A stretch of DNA of 64,000 nucleotides from Sphingobacterium corticibacter (lineage in GTDB: Bacteria; Bacteroidota; Bacteroidia; Sphingobacteriales; Sphingobacteriaceae): contig NZ_QDKG01000003.1 of NCBI RefSeq assembly GCF_003076635.1, positions 248,001-312,000 on the forward strand, given 5' to 3'. Under the pieces are notes generated by a model. The model ran no database searches. It saw only the letters and a program-made list of their open reading frames with translations, and was not told the origin of the DNA. Below, in pieces: positions 50,135 through 58,889 of the stretch. Each line of letters starts with the position of its first letter. Positions within the stretch are counted from its first letter, which is position 1. Made by a program: the position numbers and the translations under genes.

Positions 50135-52198
50135 TTACGTCAATTCTTTAAGGTATTGATGGATTTTCCACTGCGAACGATAAGATTCCTGTTCATCTTC
50201 TACATATTCATTGCTCAGATTTTCATCCAGTAGTCTGGCCTTCACATTATCTTTCAGCTGTATGTTGAGCATATCTTTCAACTGTTTTTTAATGTCCGGA
50301 GCGGTAATATGGATAGCTGCTTCGACGCGATGATCCAAATTACGAGTCATCCAGTCGGCAGAGGAGATGTAGATGTCTTCCTTACCGCCGTTGTAGAAGT
50401 ACATGACGCGTGCGTGTTCTAAATATTCGTCTACAATACTGATTGCTCGAATAGGTTGTTTAAAACGTTTTTGATTGATCGCACAATAAATACCACGTAC
50501 AATCAAGTCAATTTCTACACCAACTTCGGCAGCCTCATATAGTTTCTTAATCAAATCCTTGTCGCTTAGTGAATTCACCTTCACGATCATGTGTCCTTTG
50601 CGGCCAGCGCGCACTTCAGCGATCTCTTTATCAATATAGATCACCAATTTATTGCGCATCGTAGTAGGGCATACCAACAAGTGTTTGCAAGCAGATAACT
50701 GATGATCCAGATCTACTTTTGGCTTCTCCAAAGCATTAAAGACCTTATTGATATCAGCCATAATACGGCGATCGCTCGTCATCACACAATAATCACCATA
50801 CAGTGCTGCTGTTTTTTCATTGATATTTCCCGTGCTTACAAAGCCATACTGAATGGTTTTTCCGTTTGCACGCTTTTTTATCACACATAGTTTGGCGTGC
50901 ACTTTTTTGTTTGGGATACCCAATAATACACGAATACCTTCCATTTCGAATCGATCTTTCCATTCGAGATTGTGCTCCTCATCAAATCGAGCACGCAGCT
51001 CTACCATCACAGTTACTTCTTTGCCGTTGCGCGACGCATTGATAAGTGCATTAGCAATTTTAGAATTTGTTGCCATGCGATAGATCGTCACGCGAATAGA
51101 CTTCACATCGGGATCCATCGCGGCTTCGCGAAGCAAATCAATGACAGGATCAAAAGTATGATACGGGAAGGAGAGTAACACGTCTTTTTTCGTAATCACA
51201 TCAGTAATACGCTTTCCCTCTACAAAAGCAGGATGATCAAAAGAAGTACGCTCAGCGGGCTTGGTATAAGTCTTAAACACATCAGGAAAATCCATGAAAT
51301 GTTTGAAATTATGGATTTTCTGTCCGGGAATGATGCTATCTTTCTTACTTAAGTTGAGCTTTTTGATTAAAAACTCCACCAGATTCGTATCCATATTTTT
51401 GTCAAAAACAAAACGCGTGGGCTTTCCTTTACGTCTATTTTTGACAGCCTTTGTGATTTTTTCTACCAAACTGGTATTGACATCATTGTCTAAGTCGAAA
51501 TCTGCATCTTTACTAATTTTAAAGGCATGCGCATGAAATTCATCAAACCCAAAATAAGAAAAGATATGCGGCAGATTGACTTTGATTACGTCTTCTAACA
51601 AGATAACCACCTTGTCGTTTTTGCGCTCGGAGGGAACGATTAGAAATCGACCAACTACGCGAGTAGGTAGCTCAATGATCGCAAACTTTGTCTCGTAGAG
51701 CCATTGCGATTTTTTCATGGCAATACCAAGATAAAGACTTTTATCGCGGAGATAGGGCATAGGGCGCACATCATCCAGCAATAGCGGGATGATATTACTT
51801 TCTACTTTCTCGCTGTAGTAGTTTTTGACGAAAGCGATTTGCTCCTCACTGAGCTCGTCTGCAGAAGTGATAAAGGTATTTTGTTTGGCCATTTCTTTCC
51901 GGACATTTTTCCAGATCTGGTCAAACTTCTTTTGTTGTCGCACGACGATATTATGTACTTCTTCCAAAATCACTGATGGATCGTCAAAAAAAGAAGACAT
52001 TGCTGTCTTGTCCTTGATCTCCGAAGCACGCTTTAACCCAGCCACTCTTACCCGAAAGAATTCATCTAAATTATTGGAAAATATTCCCAAAAACTTAATG
52101 CGCATCGATAGTGGAACACTCGGATCTGCCGCTTCTTGTAGGACACGACCATTAAAACTTAACCAACTAATATCTCTTGGATTGTACTTTTTAGACAT
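50135..52198 (-). CDS. ppk1: Polyphosphate kinase 1
   Basis: 687 residues, normal for Ppk1. The N-terminal domain begins RDISWLSFNGRVLQEAADPSVPLSMRIKFLGIFSNNLDEFFRVRVAG, the usual opening. The catalytic PLD-like domains hold SIRVTIYRMATNSKIANALINASRNGKEVTVMVELRARFDEEHN, the phosphorylated histidine in KKVHAKLCVI, and YGFVSTGNINEKTAALYGDYC. The later DLIVRGIYCAI and SADWMTRNLDHRVEAAIHI are also conserved. It reversibly polymerises the terminal phosphate of ATP into inorganic polyphosphate, peripherally at the inner membrane. It stands upstream of the radical SAM gene with 38 bases between them. Confidence 0.97.
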   Translation of the reverse strand: MSKKYNPRDISWLSFNGRVLQEAADPSVPLSMRIKFLGIFSNNLDEFFRVRVAGLKRASEIKDKTAMSSFFDDPSVILEEVHNIVVRQQKKFDQIWKNVRKEMAKQNTFITSADELSEEQIAFVKNYYSEKVESNIIPLLLDDVRPMPYLRDKSLYLGIAMKKSQWLYETKFAIIELPTRVVGRFLIVPSERKNDKVVILLEDVIKVNLPHIFSYFGFDEFHAHAFKISKDADFDLDNDVNTSLVEKITKAVKNRRKGKPTRFVFDKNMDTNLVEFLIKKLNLSKKDSIIPGQKIHNFKHFMDFPDVFKTYTKPAERTSFDHPAFVEGKRITDVITKKDVLLSFPYHTFDPVIDLLREAAMDPDVKSIRVTIYRMATNSKIANALINASRNGKEVTVMVELRARFDEEHNLEWKDRFEMEGIRVLLGIPNKKVHAKLCVIKKRANGKTIQYGFVSTGNINEKTAALYGDYCVMTSDRRIMADINKVFNALEKPKVDLDHQLSACKHLLVCPTTMRNKLVIYIDKEIAEVRAGRKGHMIVKVNSLSDKDLIKKLYEAAEVGVEIDLIVRGIYCAINQKRFKQPIRAISIVDEYLEHARVMYFYNGGKEDIYISSADWMTRNLDHRVEAAIHITAPDIKKQLKDMLNIQLKDNVKARLLDENLSNEYVEDEQESYRSQWKIHQYLKELT

Positions 52199-52603
52199 GT
52201 AATGTGCTCTATTGCTCCAAAATTAGTCCTTGCATGTGTGCATAATATTAAGATAATGTTAATTCAATTTTTTCCCGGATTCAATCAGCTCCCTAGCAAT
52301 TGCTCGTGTCAACGACACCGATGTTGCATTTTCTTTCTCAGATCTCTGTCTGATAAAAGGATGCTTCGATGTATTGCTATCGGAAGGAGATAGTTTTTTC
52401 TTACGCCACATACTCACTAGGTTTATAACCAATATCTGATCAATTGGTTTCAAATACGCTCAATACTTACGCTAAATATAAGACATAATCAGTAAATCTT
52501 TGTTTGCAATGTAAAATTTATATAGGATTTTCATCATATCCTTTACTTATCGAAACAATCTGTGAGTAGTAGTGTACGATAAACACTATATTTGGCTATT
52601 GAT
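52199..52603. other. Intergenic region upstream of ppk1
   Basis: About 400 bases between divergent ppk1 and a small membrane protein gene. A weak 50-codon frame on the minus strand is listed separately. I see no TAnnTTTG element or strong dyad. Confidence 0.4.
52259..52411 (-). CDS. Possible small basic protein upstream of ppk1
   Basis: 50 codons from an ATG at 52411 (the frame is open to 52453). The product is strongly basic at its start (MWRKKKLSPSDSN) and ends in a short helix-like SLTRAIARELIESGKKLN. It is on the ppk1 strand, upstream of it, with no clear ribosome-binding site. Composition is more protein-like than most shadow frames, but there is no known family; it may be noise. Confidence 0.25.
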   Translation of the reverse strand: MWRKKKLSPSDSNTSKHPFIRQRSEKENATSVSLTRAIARELIESGKKLN

Positions 52604-52981
52604 ATGGTTACTAAGATAATTCATCTTCTGTCGTTACTTAGTTTTCTCAATATGCTTACTTTTGATAAGAGTCGGCATATGGAAATACTATTTGGGCAAT
52701 CAGAAATGGTGACCGATACCCTAGTCGAATTTATCTTAGAAGACATCATGCATATCGACGGTGATCCTATTTGCGATCCCGAAGATCCCGAAATTGTGTA
52801 CGAAGATTTTCGGGATATTAGCCAGACAATAACTGCTATACTTCCCGTATTTTTATTTTTTGCTGGCTACTTATTTTCTGATGTCGACAACTTTCGGCAA
52901 CATGATCACCCAGATTACGTATCTAAGATGCGATCCATCCCGGGTTACTACACTTTTCTCTACAGGCTAAGGCCATTCTAA
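52604..52981 (+). CDS. Uncharacterised small membrane protein
   Basis: 125 residues from the ATG at 52604 (a TTG at 52592 is also in frame). A hydrophobic N terminus (about 4-18, IIHLLSLLSFLNMLTF) and a second hydrophobic stretch (about 77-90, ITAILPVFLFFAGYLF) flank an acidic segment, CDPEDPEIVYEDFRD. I do not recognise the family. No gene overlaps it on the other strand and it ends 85 bases before the efflux adaptor gene, but it is not obviously related to efflux. Confidence 0.5.
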   Translation: MVTKIIHLLSLLSFLNMLTFDKSRHMEILFGQSEMVTDTLVEFILEDIMHIDGDPICDPEDPEIVYEDFRDISQTITAILPVFLFFAGYLFSDVDNFRQHDHPDYVSKMRSIPGYYTFLYRLRPF

Positions 52982-53009
52982 ATTCTTTCCAGATTCTTAT
53001 TTTATTATT

Positions 53010-53028
53010 GCCCACAGTGCGCGTGGGC
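53010..53028. terminator. GC-rich hairpin before the RND efflux operon
   Basis: GCCCAC (53010-53015) and GTGGGC (53023-53028) pair around a 7-base loop, 38 bases before the adaptor start. A T-rich stretch follows at a distance (53041-53053), not directly. Weak terminator of the upstream gene or a leader hairpin of the efflux operon. Confidence 0.4.
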
Positions 53029-53066
53029 GAACCATGTACATTTTAGTTTTTTTACCGTAATTATTT

Positions 53067-54197
53067 ATGAGGAATAGAATTTTTGCTTGGGTGATTGGTA
53101 TGTCGAGCCTATCTATGATGGCTGCCTGCTCGGCCTCAAGCAATCAGAGTGAAACAGAGACAAAGAAAACAGGTAGATCCATCCCTGTTACCAATCTTAT
53201 TGAAATGGATACCACTGTTTATAAGCAGTATATCGCCGATATACAAGCTTATAAAAATGTGGAAATGCGGTCTCGCTTGACCGGATTTTTGGAAAGTATT
53301 CATGTGGATGAAGGCGCACAAGTACGAAAAGGCCAGGTGCTATTTCGCCTAAATTCGGACGAGTACAAATCCGAATTGGCCAAAGCAACGGCTTTACGTA
53401 GCAGCGCACAGGCAGATGCCAAAAAGATCGAGCTAGAGATCGAACGCACCAGAAAATTGGTGGATAAAAACATTGTCAGTGAGACCGAATACGAGCTACT
53501 AGAAGTGCAATTACGTGCTGCCAAGGCGAAGATCGCCGAATCGGACGCGATGGTACAACAAGCACAAACCCAACTTTCTTTTGCTCAGATTCGCGCACCA
53601 TTTGATGGCCGTATCAATCGTATTTTACTTAAAGAAGGCTCTTTATTAAATGAGGGAAGCCTATTAACTACCATATCAGATCTTAGTCAGGTCAACGTAT
53701 ATTTTGATATTTCTGAAGCGGAATACCTTACCCTGGCCAAAGACCCAAACTTTAATCGGAATAGCTACCGCAAAGAAGTGCAATTGCTCCTTGCTAATGG
53801 TGATCGCTACCCGAGCAAAGGTTTTGCGGAGATTGTAGAAAGTGAATTTGAGTCGCAAACAGGATCTATCTCACTTCGTGCTCGTTTCCCCAATGAAAAT
53901 TTGTTGCTAAGCCACGGTGCTTCCGGTAAGATCGCGGTGCCGCTAGCTACAGGAAATCTATTATTCGTACATCAAAAATCGGTCGTAGAGATACAAGATA
54001 AGGTATACGCCTATGTACTACAGAAAGATAATACCATCAAGATGACACCATTCGACGCGGGTCAACGTGTCGGCCATTTTTATGTCGTCAACAAAGGACT
54101 GAATAAAGATGACAAAGTGGTGTTTGAAGGGCTGCAAGGTTTGCGTGATGGCATGACCATCGATCCGAAACCAGCCAAGTTTGTAGAACAAGACTAA
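53067..54197 (+). CDS. RND efflux periplasmic adaptor (membrane fusion protein) lipoprotein
   Basis: 376 residues. Type II signal peptide with lipobox MAAC, as in AcrA. Adaptor domains in order: a lipoyl half (VEMRSRLTGFLESIHVDEGAQVRKGQVLFRLN), an alpha hairpin coiled coil (about 95-160, ALRSSAQADAKKIELEIERTRKLV), the second lipoyl half (SFAQIRAPFDGRINRILLKEGSLLNEGSLLTTI), a beta barrel with VNVYFDISEAEYL, and a membrane-proximal domain ending in DKVVFEGLQGLRDGMTI. It connects the inner membrane RND pump to the outer membrane channel. The fused pump gene starts 9 bases later. Confidence 0.95.
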   Translation: MRNRIFAWVIGMSSLSMMAACSASSNQSETETKKTGRSIPVTNLIEMDTTVYKQYIADIQAYKNVEMRSRLTGFLESIHVDEGAQVRKGQVLFRLNSDEYKSELAKATALRSSAQADAKKIELEIERTRKLVDKNIVSETEYELLEVQLRAAKAKIAESDAMVQQAQTQLSFAQIRAPFDGRINRILLKEGSLLNEGSLLTTISDLSQVNVYFDISEAEYLTLAKDPNFNRNSYRKEVQLLLANGDRYPSKGFAEIVESEFESQTGSISLRARFPNENLLLSHGASGKIAVPLATGNLLFVHQKSVVEIQDKVYAYVLQKDNTIKMTPFDAGQRVGHFYVVNKGLNKDDKVVFEGLQGLRDGMTIDPKPAKFVEQD

Positions 54198-54206
54198 GAT
54201 CTAAGC

Positions 54207-57200
54207 ATGTTTGAAAATTTCATAAGAAAACCAGTGCTATCGCTGGTTATATCCATATTTATTACCCTTTTGGGCTTGTTAGCCCTATTTACGATTCCGA
54301 TTACGCAATTTCCGGATATTGTACCGCCATCGGTGGTGGTAGCCGCAAACTATACCGGTGCCAATGCCGAAGTAAGTACCAATGCCGTTGCGATTCCGCT
54401 AGAGCGCGCCATCAACGGTGTGGCCGGGATGACGTATATGAACTCCGTCACTACCAACAACGGTACGACACTAATTCAAGTATTTTTTAAAGTGGGTGTT
54501 GATCCCGATATCGCTGCTGTAAACGTCCAGAATAGGGTGACGACCGTATTGGATGAGTTGCCCGAAGAAGTAATCAAGGCCGGTGTAACCACCGAGAAAG
54601 AAGTCAACAGTATGTTGATGTATCTCAACGTTTTTACAGATGATGAGACGGCGGACGAACGCTTTATCTACAACTTCACCGACATCAACATTCTTAAGGA
54701 GCTGAAACGTATCGAAGGTGTCGGCTTTGCTCAGATCATGGGTATGCGCGATTATGCGATGCGTATTTGGGTAAAACCTTCACGACTGACGGCCTATGCG
54801 ATCTCGACCGATGAGGTCATTGAAGCTTTGCGAAGACAAAATATCGAAGCCGCTCCCGGACAAACGGGTATTAGTTCGGATAAGATGGTCAATATGCAGC
54901 AGTATGTGCTGAAATATCCCGGTAAATTCTCGGAAATATCCGAATATGAAAACATTCCGATTCGTGCTAACGCAGATGGTACTATTATTCGAATCCGCGA
55001 TGTAGCCAACGTAGAATTTGGCTCTCTGGATTACGAAATGATGTCCAAAACGGATGGCCGACCTTCAGCTTCTATCATGTTGAAACAGTTGCCAGGCTCC
55101 AATGCACAGGATGTAATCCAACGTGTAAAGGATAAAATGGCCGAACTGAAAGAATCTTCCTTCCCGTCTGGAATGACTTATACAATGGGTTACGACGTGT
55201 CTCGATTCTTAGATGCATCGATATCCAGTGTATTGAAAACCTTGGTGGAAGCCTTTCTATTGGTGTTTTTAGTGGTATTTATTTTCTTGCAGAATTTCCG
55301 TGCTACGTTGATTCCGATTCTAGCCGTACCAGTTTGTCTGATCGGAGCGATCTTCTTTATGCAGATGATGGGCTTCTCGATCAACTTACTCACTTTATTT
55401 GCTTTGGTATTGGCCATCGGTATTGTGGTGGATAATGGTATTGTGGTAGTCGAGGCGGTTTATGCTAAGATGGAAGAAGAACACATGCAACCTTTTGAAG
55501 CCACACTATCGGCGATGAAAGAGGTAGGATCTGCCGTAATTGCTATTACTTTGGTCATGTCTGCCGTGTTTGTTCCCGTCGCATTTTTGGACGGTCCTGT
55601 AGGTATTTTCTATCGTCAGTTTTCATTAACCTTGGCAGCAGCGATTGTCATTTCAGGGATCAATGCTTTGACCTTGACGCCGGCCTTGTGCGCAATTATG
55701 TTGCGCTCGCCACACGATAAGAAAGAGACGAACAATTGGTTGGATCGTTTTTTCAGAGGTTTCAACAAAGTGTATGATCGCATATCGGGCCGATACAAAA
55801 ATCTCTTGATCAGAACCAGCGGTCGCCGTGCGATCACTTTAGGATTGTTGGTGATTTTCTTTATCGCCACTTGGGGCAGTAGTGCCATTTTGCCTTCTGG
55901 TTTTATTCCCACAGAAGATCAGGGAATGATCTACGTTGCTGTCACCACACCTGCGGGCGCCACGGTCGATCGTACAGAGCGTGTGCTTGACGAAGTCGAT
56001 GAAATTGCGCGTGACTTGGATATGGTCGAAACGGTATCCACTTTGGCAGGTTACAGTATTATAACCGAGGTTTCAGGTTCGTCTTATGGTATGGGAATGA
56101 TTAACCTGAAAGCCTGGGATGATCGAAAAGAATCTGTGAATGATGTAATCCGCATCTTGCAAGAAAAGACGGCGCATATCAGTGACGGGGTAATTGAGTT
56201 TTTCCCACCACCTACAGTCCCTGGATTTGGTAACTCATCGGGTTTCGAGTTGCGCTTGTTGGACAAATCCGGTAATGATGATTTGCAAGGAACGGCAGAA
56301 GTATTGAATACCTTTTTAGAAGACCTGGATGCAGATCCAGCTATTGAATCAGCTACGTCAACATACAATGTGAATTTCCCTCAGTACTTGTTGGAGATTG
56401 ACTACGATTTGGCTGCTAAAATGGGTATTTCAGTAGAAAATGCCATGAATACCTTGCAGACGCTTATGGGAAGTTTTTACGCGACCAACTTTATTCGTTA
56501 CGGACAGATGTACAAGGTGATGGTGCAATCCACCGCGCAATCACGTAGCCGTCCAGAAGATGTCTTGCAAATGCACGTAAAGACCAAAGATAATAGCATG
56601 GTTCCGTACTCCGCATTCATCAGGATGAAACGAGTCTATGGCCCGGAGCAGATTACCAGATACAACATGTTTAATTCGGCGATGATTACCGGACAAGCAG
56701 CAGCTGGATTTAGTTCCGGACAAGCCATCGAAGCGGTCGAAAAAGTAGCTGAATCATTGCCGCAAGGCTTTAGTATTGAATGGTCGGGGATGACCAGAGA
56801 GCAGAAAATATCCGGCAATCAGGCATTGTACGTTTTTGCCTTATGTTTGGTGTTCGTATACCTCTTATTATGTGCGCAATACGAGAGTTTCTTATTGCCA
56901 CTGCCGGTAATTCTTTGTCTCCCAGCGGGTATTTTTGGAGCGTTTATCTTCCTAAAATTATTCGGACTGGAGAATAATATCTATGCGCAGGTCGCACTCG
57001 TCATGTTGATTGGTTTGTTGGGTAAGAATGCGATTCTAATTGTAGAATATGCCATCTTGAAGCAAAAACAAGGCGCGAGCATCTTAGATGGTGCAATTGA
57101 AGGTGCGGTTGCGCGTTTGCGCCCGATCTTGATGACATCTTTTGCGTTCGTTGCCGGATTAATTCCGTTGATGTTGGCTTCAGGCGCAGGTGCTTTGGGT

Positions 57201-58769
57201 AACCGTAGTATCGGTACTGCCTCTGTAGGTGGTATGGTGATCGGTACCTTGCTGGGTGTTATTATTATCCCTGGTTTGGTGGTTTTATTCTCCAAAAAAC
57301 CAAAAGAAAAACGCGGTGCTACAGGTACTAAGATTATTGGAATACTAATTTTCTGTGGTTTGTTTATCTCTTCGTGTACCGTTCCTAAGAAAATGGCGAA
57401 GCCAGAGGAAATGGCTACACCTGCTTCCTTTAATGATGCTGCGGCCGATTCGGCCGAAAACTTGGCGCGCTTGCCGTGGCGAGAAGTTTTCAAAGATGAA
57501 TTATTGGTATCCTTAATCGATACGGCACTCGTGCAAAATCGGGATTTACAGCAAGCCCTTCGCCGCATCGAGTCGGCACAAGCGTATTTCAAACAGCGCA
57601 AAGCAGCCTTATTGCCACAATTGGAGGCAGCGGCAGAAGCGGGATTAGTCAAATACGGTCATTATACCGAAGAAGGAATTGGTAACTACGATTCCAATTT
57701 TTCGGAAAACTTGACCGATAAAGAAAAAATTCCAGAGCCTGCTATACCCGATTATTTTGTCGGTCTGCGTTCCTCTTGGGAACTGGATCTTTGGGGCAAA
57801 CTGCGCAATAGGCGAGAAGCAGCCTTTCAAACGATCTTGGCGGAAAATGAAGCCCGCCGCCTGTTGGAAACCGAATTGGTGTCTAACATTGCAGAAACGT
57901 ACTATGAATTGATGGCGCTAGATCGTAAGGTCGCGGTATACGATGAAAATATCCAATTGCATGAAGATGTATTGGAGTTGATGCAAATACAAAAGGAATT
58001 CGGTAAAGCAACTGAGCTAGGCGTGCAGCAGTTCAAAGCATTATTGGCTGGTACGAAAGCAAGTCGTGCATTAGTAAAACAAGAGATCGTGATGTATGAG
58101 CATCACATCAATTCGTTGATCGGCCGTTTTTATCAGCCTATTGCGCGAGCAACGCAAGACAAATCGACTTGGCCACTCTTTGACACGCTGCAGGTAGGTA
58201 CCCCAGATCAATTGGTAAACAATCGACCAGATATACGCTCAGCTTACTTCAGCATGTTGTCTTCGGCCAATGAGCAAGAAGCAGCCCGACTCAGCTTTTT
58301 GCCTTCGGTAGCGGTGAGCCCGTATTTAGGTTTGCAAAGTTTCCATTTGGATCAGTTGTTCAATGTAAATCGCTCGGTGACGTATGGTATTTTGGGTAGC
58401 GTCACGATGCCAATATTCAATCAGCGTAACCTGCAAACGCAGTATGCTATGATGCAAGCCAATTATGGCGTCGCATTTTTGGAATATGAGAAACGCGTAT
58501 TGAATGCCTTCAACGAAGTATCTAACATTGTGCAAACGCAAGAAGCAATCGAAGATCGTGCGGTGCATGTGATTGACAATGTAGAAGCCTTGAATGCCTC
58601 AATCGATGCGGCAAACGAATTATTTTTCGCTGGTCGGGTGACCTATTTGGACATTTTTACGGCACAAAAAGAAGCCGTAGATGCGCAGATAAATGCCGTC
58701 AGCGTGATGAAAGAACGGGCAATCAATCAAATATTGCTCTATAAAGCACTGGGAGGTGGATGGCGATAA
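54207..58769 (+). CDS. RND (HAE1/AcrB) efflux permease fused to NodT-type outer membrane factor with internal lipobox
   Basis: 1520 residues in one uninterrupted frame. Residues 1 to about 1035 are a full HAE1 RND permease: MFENFIRKPVLSLVIS, ITQFPDIVPPSVVV, TM4 AIGIVVDNGIVVVEAV (Asp409, Asn410), and LLGKNAILIVEYA with the conserved TM10 lysine. After a basic linker (KKPKEKRG) comes a hydrophobic stretch ending in the lipobox FISSC (Cys1057), which looks like a type II signal peptide. Residues 1058-1520 are a NodT-like TolC family factor: LPWREVFKDELLVSLIDTAL, SSWELDLWGKLRNRREAA, GRVTYLDIFTAQKE. The inner membrane pump and outer membrane lipoprotein channel are thus one translation product that could be cut at Cys1057. 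Substrate unknown. Confidence 0.93.
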   Translation: MFENFIRKPVLSLVISIFITLLGLLALFTIPITQFPDIVPPSVVVAANYTGANAEVSTNAVAIPLERAINGVAGMTYMNSVTTNNGTTLIQVFFKVGVDPDIAAVNVQNRVTTVLDELPEEVIKAGVTTEKEVNSMLMYLNVFTDDETADERFIYNFTDINILKELKRIEGVGFAQIMGMRDYAMRIWVKPSRLTAYAISTDEVIEALRRQNIEAAPGQTGISSDKMVNMQQYVLKYPGKFSEISEYENIPIRANADGTIIRIRDVANVEFGSLDYEMMSKTDGRPSASIMLKQLPGSNAQDVIQRVKDKMAELKESSFPSGMTYTMGYDVSRFLDASISSVLKTLVEAFLLVFLVVFIFLQNFRATLIPILAVPVCLIGAIFFMQMMGFSINLLTLFALVLAIGIVVDNGIVVVEAVYAKMEEEHMQPFEATLSAMKEVGSAVIAITLVMSAVFVPVAFLDGPVGIFYRQFSLTLAAAIVISGINALTLTPALCAIMLRSPHDKKETNNWLDRFFRGFNKVYDRISGRYKNLLIRTSGRRAITLGLLVIFFIATWGSSAILPSGFIPTEDQGMIYVAVTTPAGATVDRTERVLDEVDEIARDLDMVETVSTLAGYSIITEVSGSSYGMGMINLKAWDDRKESVNDVIRILQEKTAHISDGVIEFFPPPTVPGFGNSSGFELRLLDKSGNDDLQGTAEVLNTFLEDLDADPAIESATSTYNVNFPQYLLEIDYDLAAKMGISVENAMNTLQTLMGSFYATNFIRYGQMYKVMVQSTAQSRSRPEDVLQMHVKTKDNSMVPYSAFIRMKRVYGPEQITRYNMFNSAMITGQAAAGFSSGQAIEAVEKVAESLPQGFSIEWSGMTREQKISGNQALYVFALCLVFVYLLLCAQYESFLLPLPVILCLPAGIFGAFIFLKLFGLENNIYAQVALVMLIGLLGKNAILIVEYAILKQKQGASILDGAIEGAVARLRPILMTSFAFVAGLIPLMLASGAGALGNRSIGTASVGGMVIGTLLGVIIIPGLVVLFSKKPKEKRGATGTKIIGILIFCGLFISSCTVPKKMAKPEEMATPASFNDAAADSAENLARLPWREVFKDELLVSLIDTALVQNRDLQQALRRIESAQAYFKQRKAALLPQLEAAAEAGLVKYGHYTEEGIGNYDSNFSENLTDKEKIPEPAIPDYFVGLRSSWELDLWGKLRNRREAAFQTILAENEARRLLETELVSNIAETYYELMALDRKVAVYDENIQLHEDVLELMQIQKEFGKATELGVQQFKALLAGTKASRALVKQEIVMYEHHINSLIGRFYQPIARATQDKSTWPLFDTLQVGTPDQLVNNRPDIRSAYFSMLSSANEQEAARLSFLPSVAVSPYLGLQSFHLDQLFNVNRSVTYGILGSVTMPIFNQRNLQTQYAMMQANYGVAFLEYEKRVLNAFNEVSNIVQTQEAIEDRAVHVIDNVEALNASIDAANELFFAGRVTYLDIFTAQKEAVDAQINAVSVMKERAINQILLYKALGGGWR

Positions 58770-58818
58770 CCTATTGACAAATACTACCTTATATTGTCTT
58801 AAATTAGGTAATATCGAA

Positions 58819-58844
58819 ACGGCGGGTTCATCTGAACCCGCCGT
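58819..58844. terminator. Strong hairpin between convergent efflux and aminotransferase genes
   Basis: Stem 58819-58830 / 58833-58844 (12 bp, GC-rich GGCGGGTTCA core with its exact complement), 50 bases after the efflux stop and 46 before the aminotransferase stop. No strong T-run follows in either direction. Likely a bidirectional terminator. Confidence 0.75.
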
Positions 58845-58889
58845 CACCGTTTATACTATTTAAAAAGCACCGCAGTGCGGATTGATTTA

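Noticed and set aside
56981..57652. 223-codon open frame opposite the RND permease
   Set aside because: Antisense to strongly conserved RND sequence; composition rich in Pro/Ser/Ala/Ile without family resemblance.
54207..58769. Frameshift or missed stop as the explanation of the RND-OMF fusion
   Set aside because: The junction is one open frame with a sensible linker and lipobox; no compensating frame change is needed. Assembly error cannot be excluded without reads.
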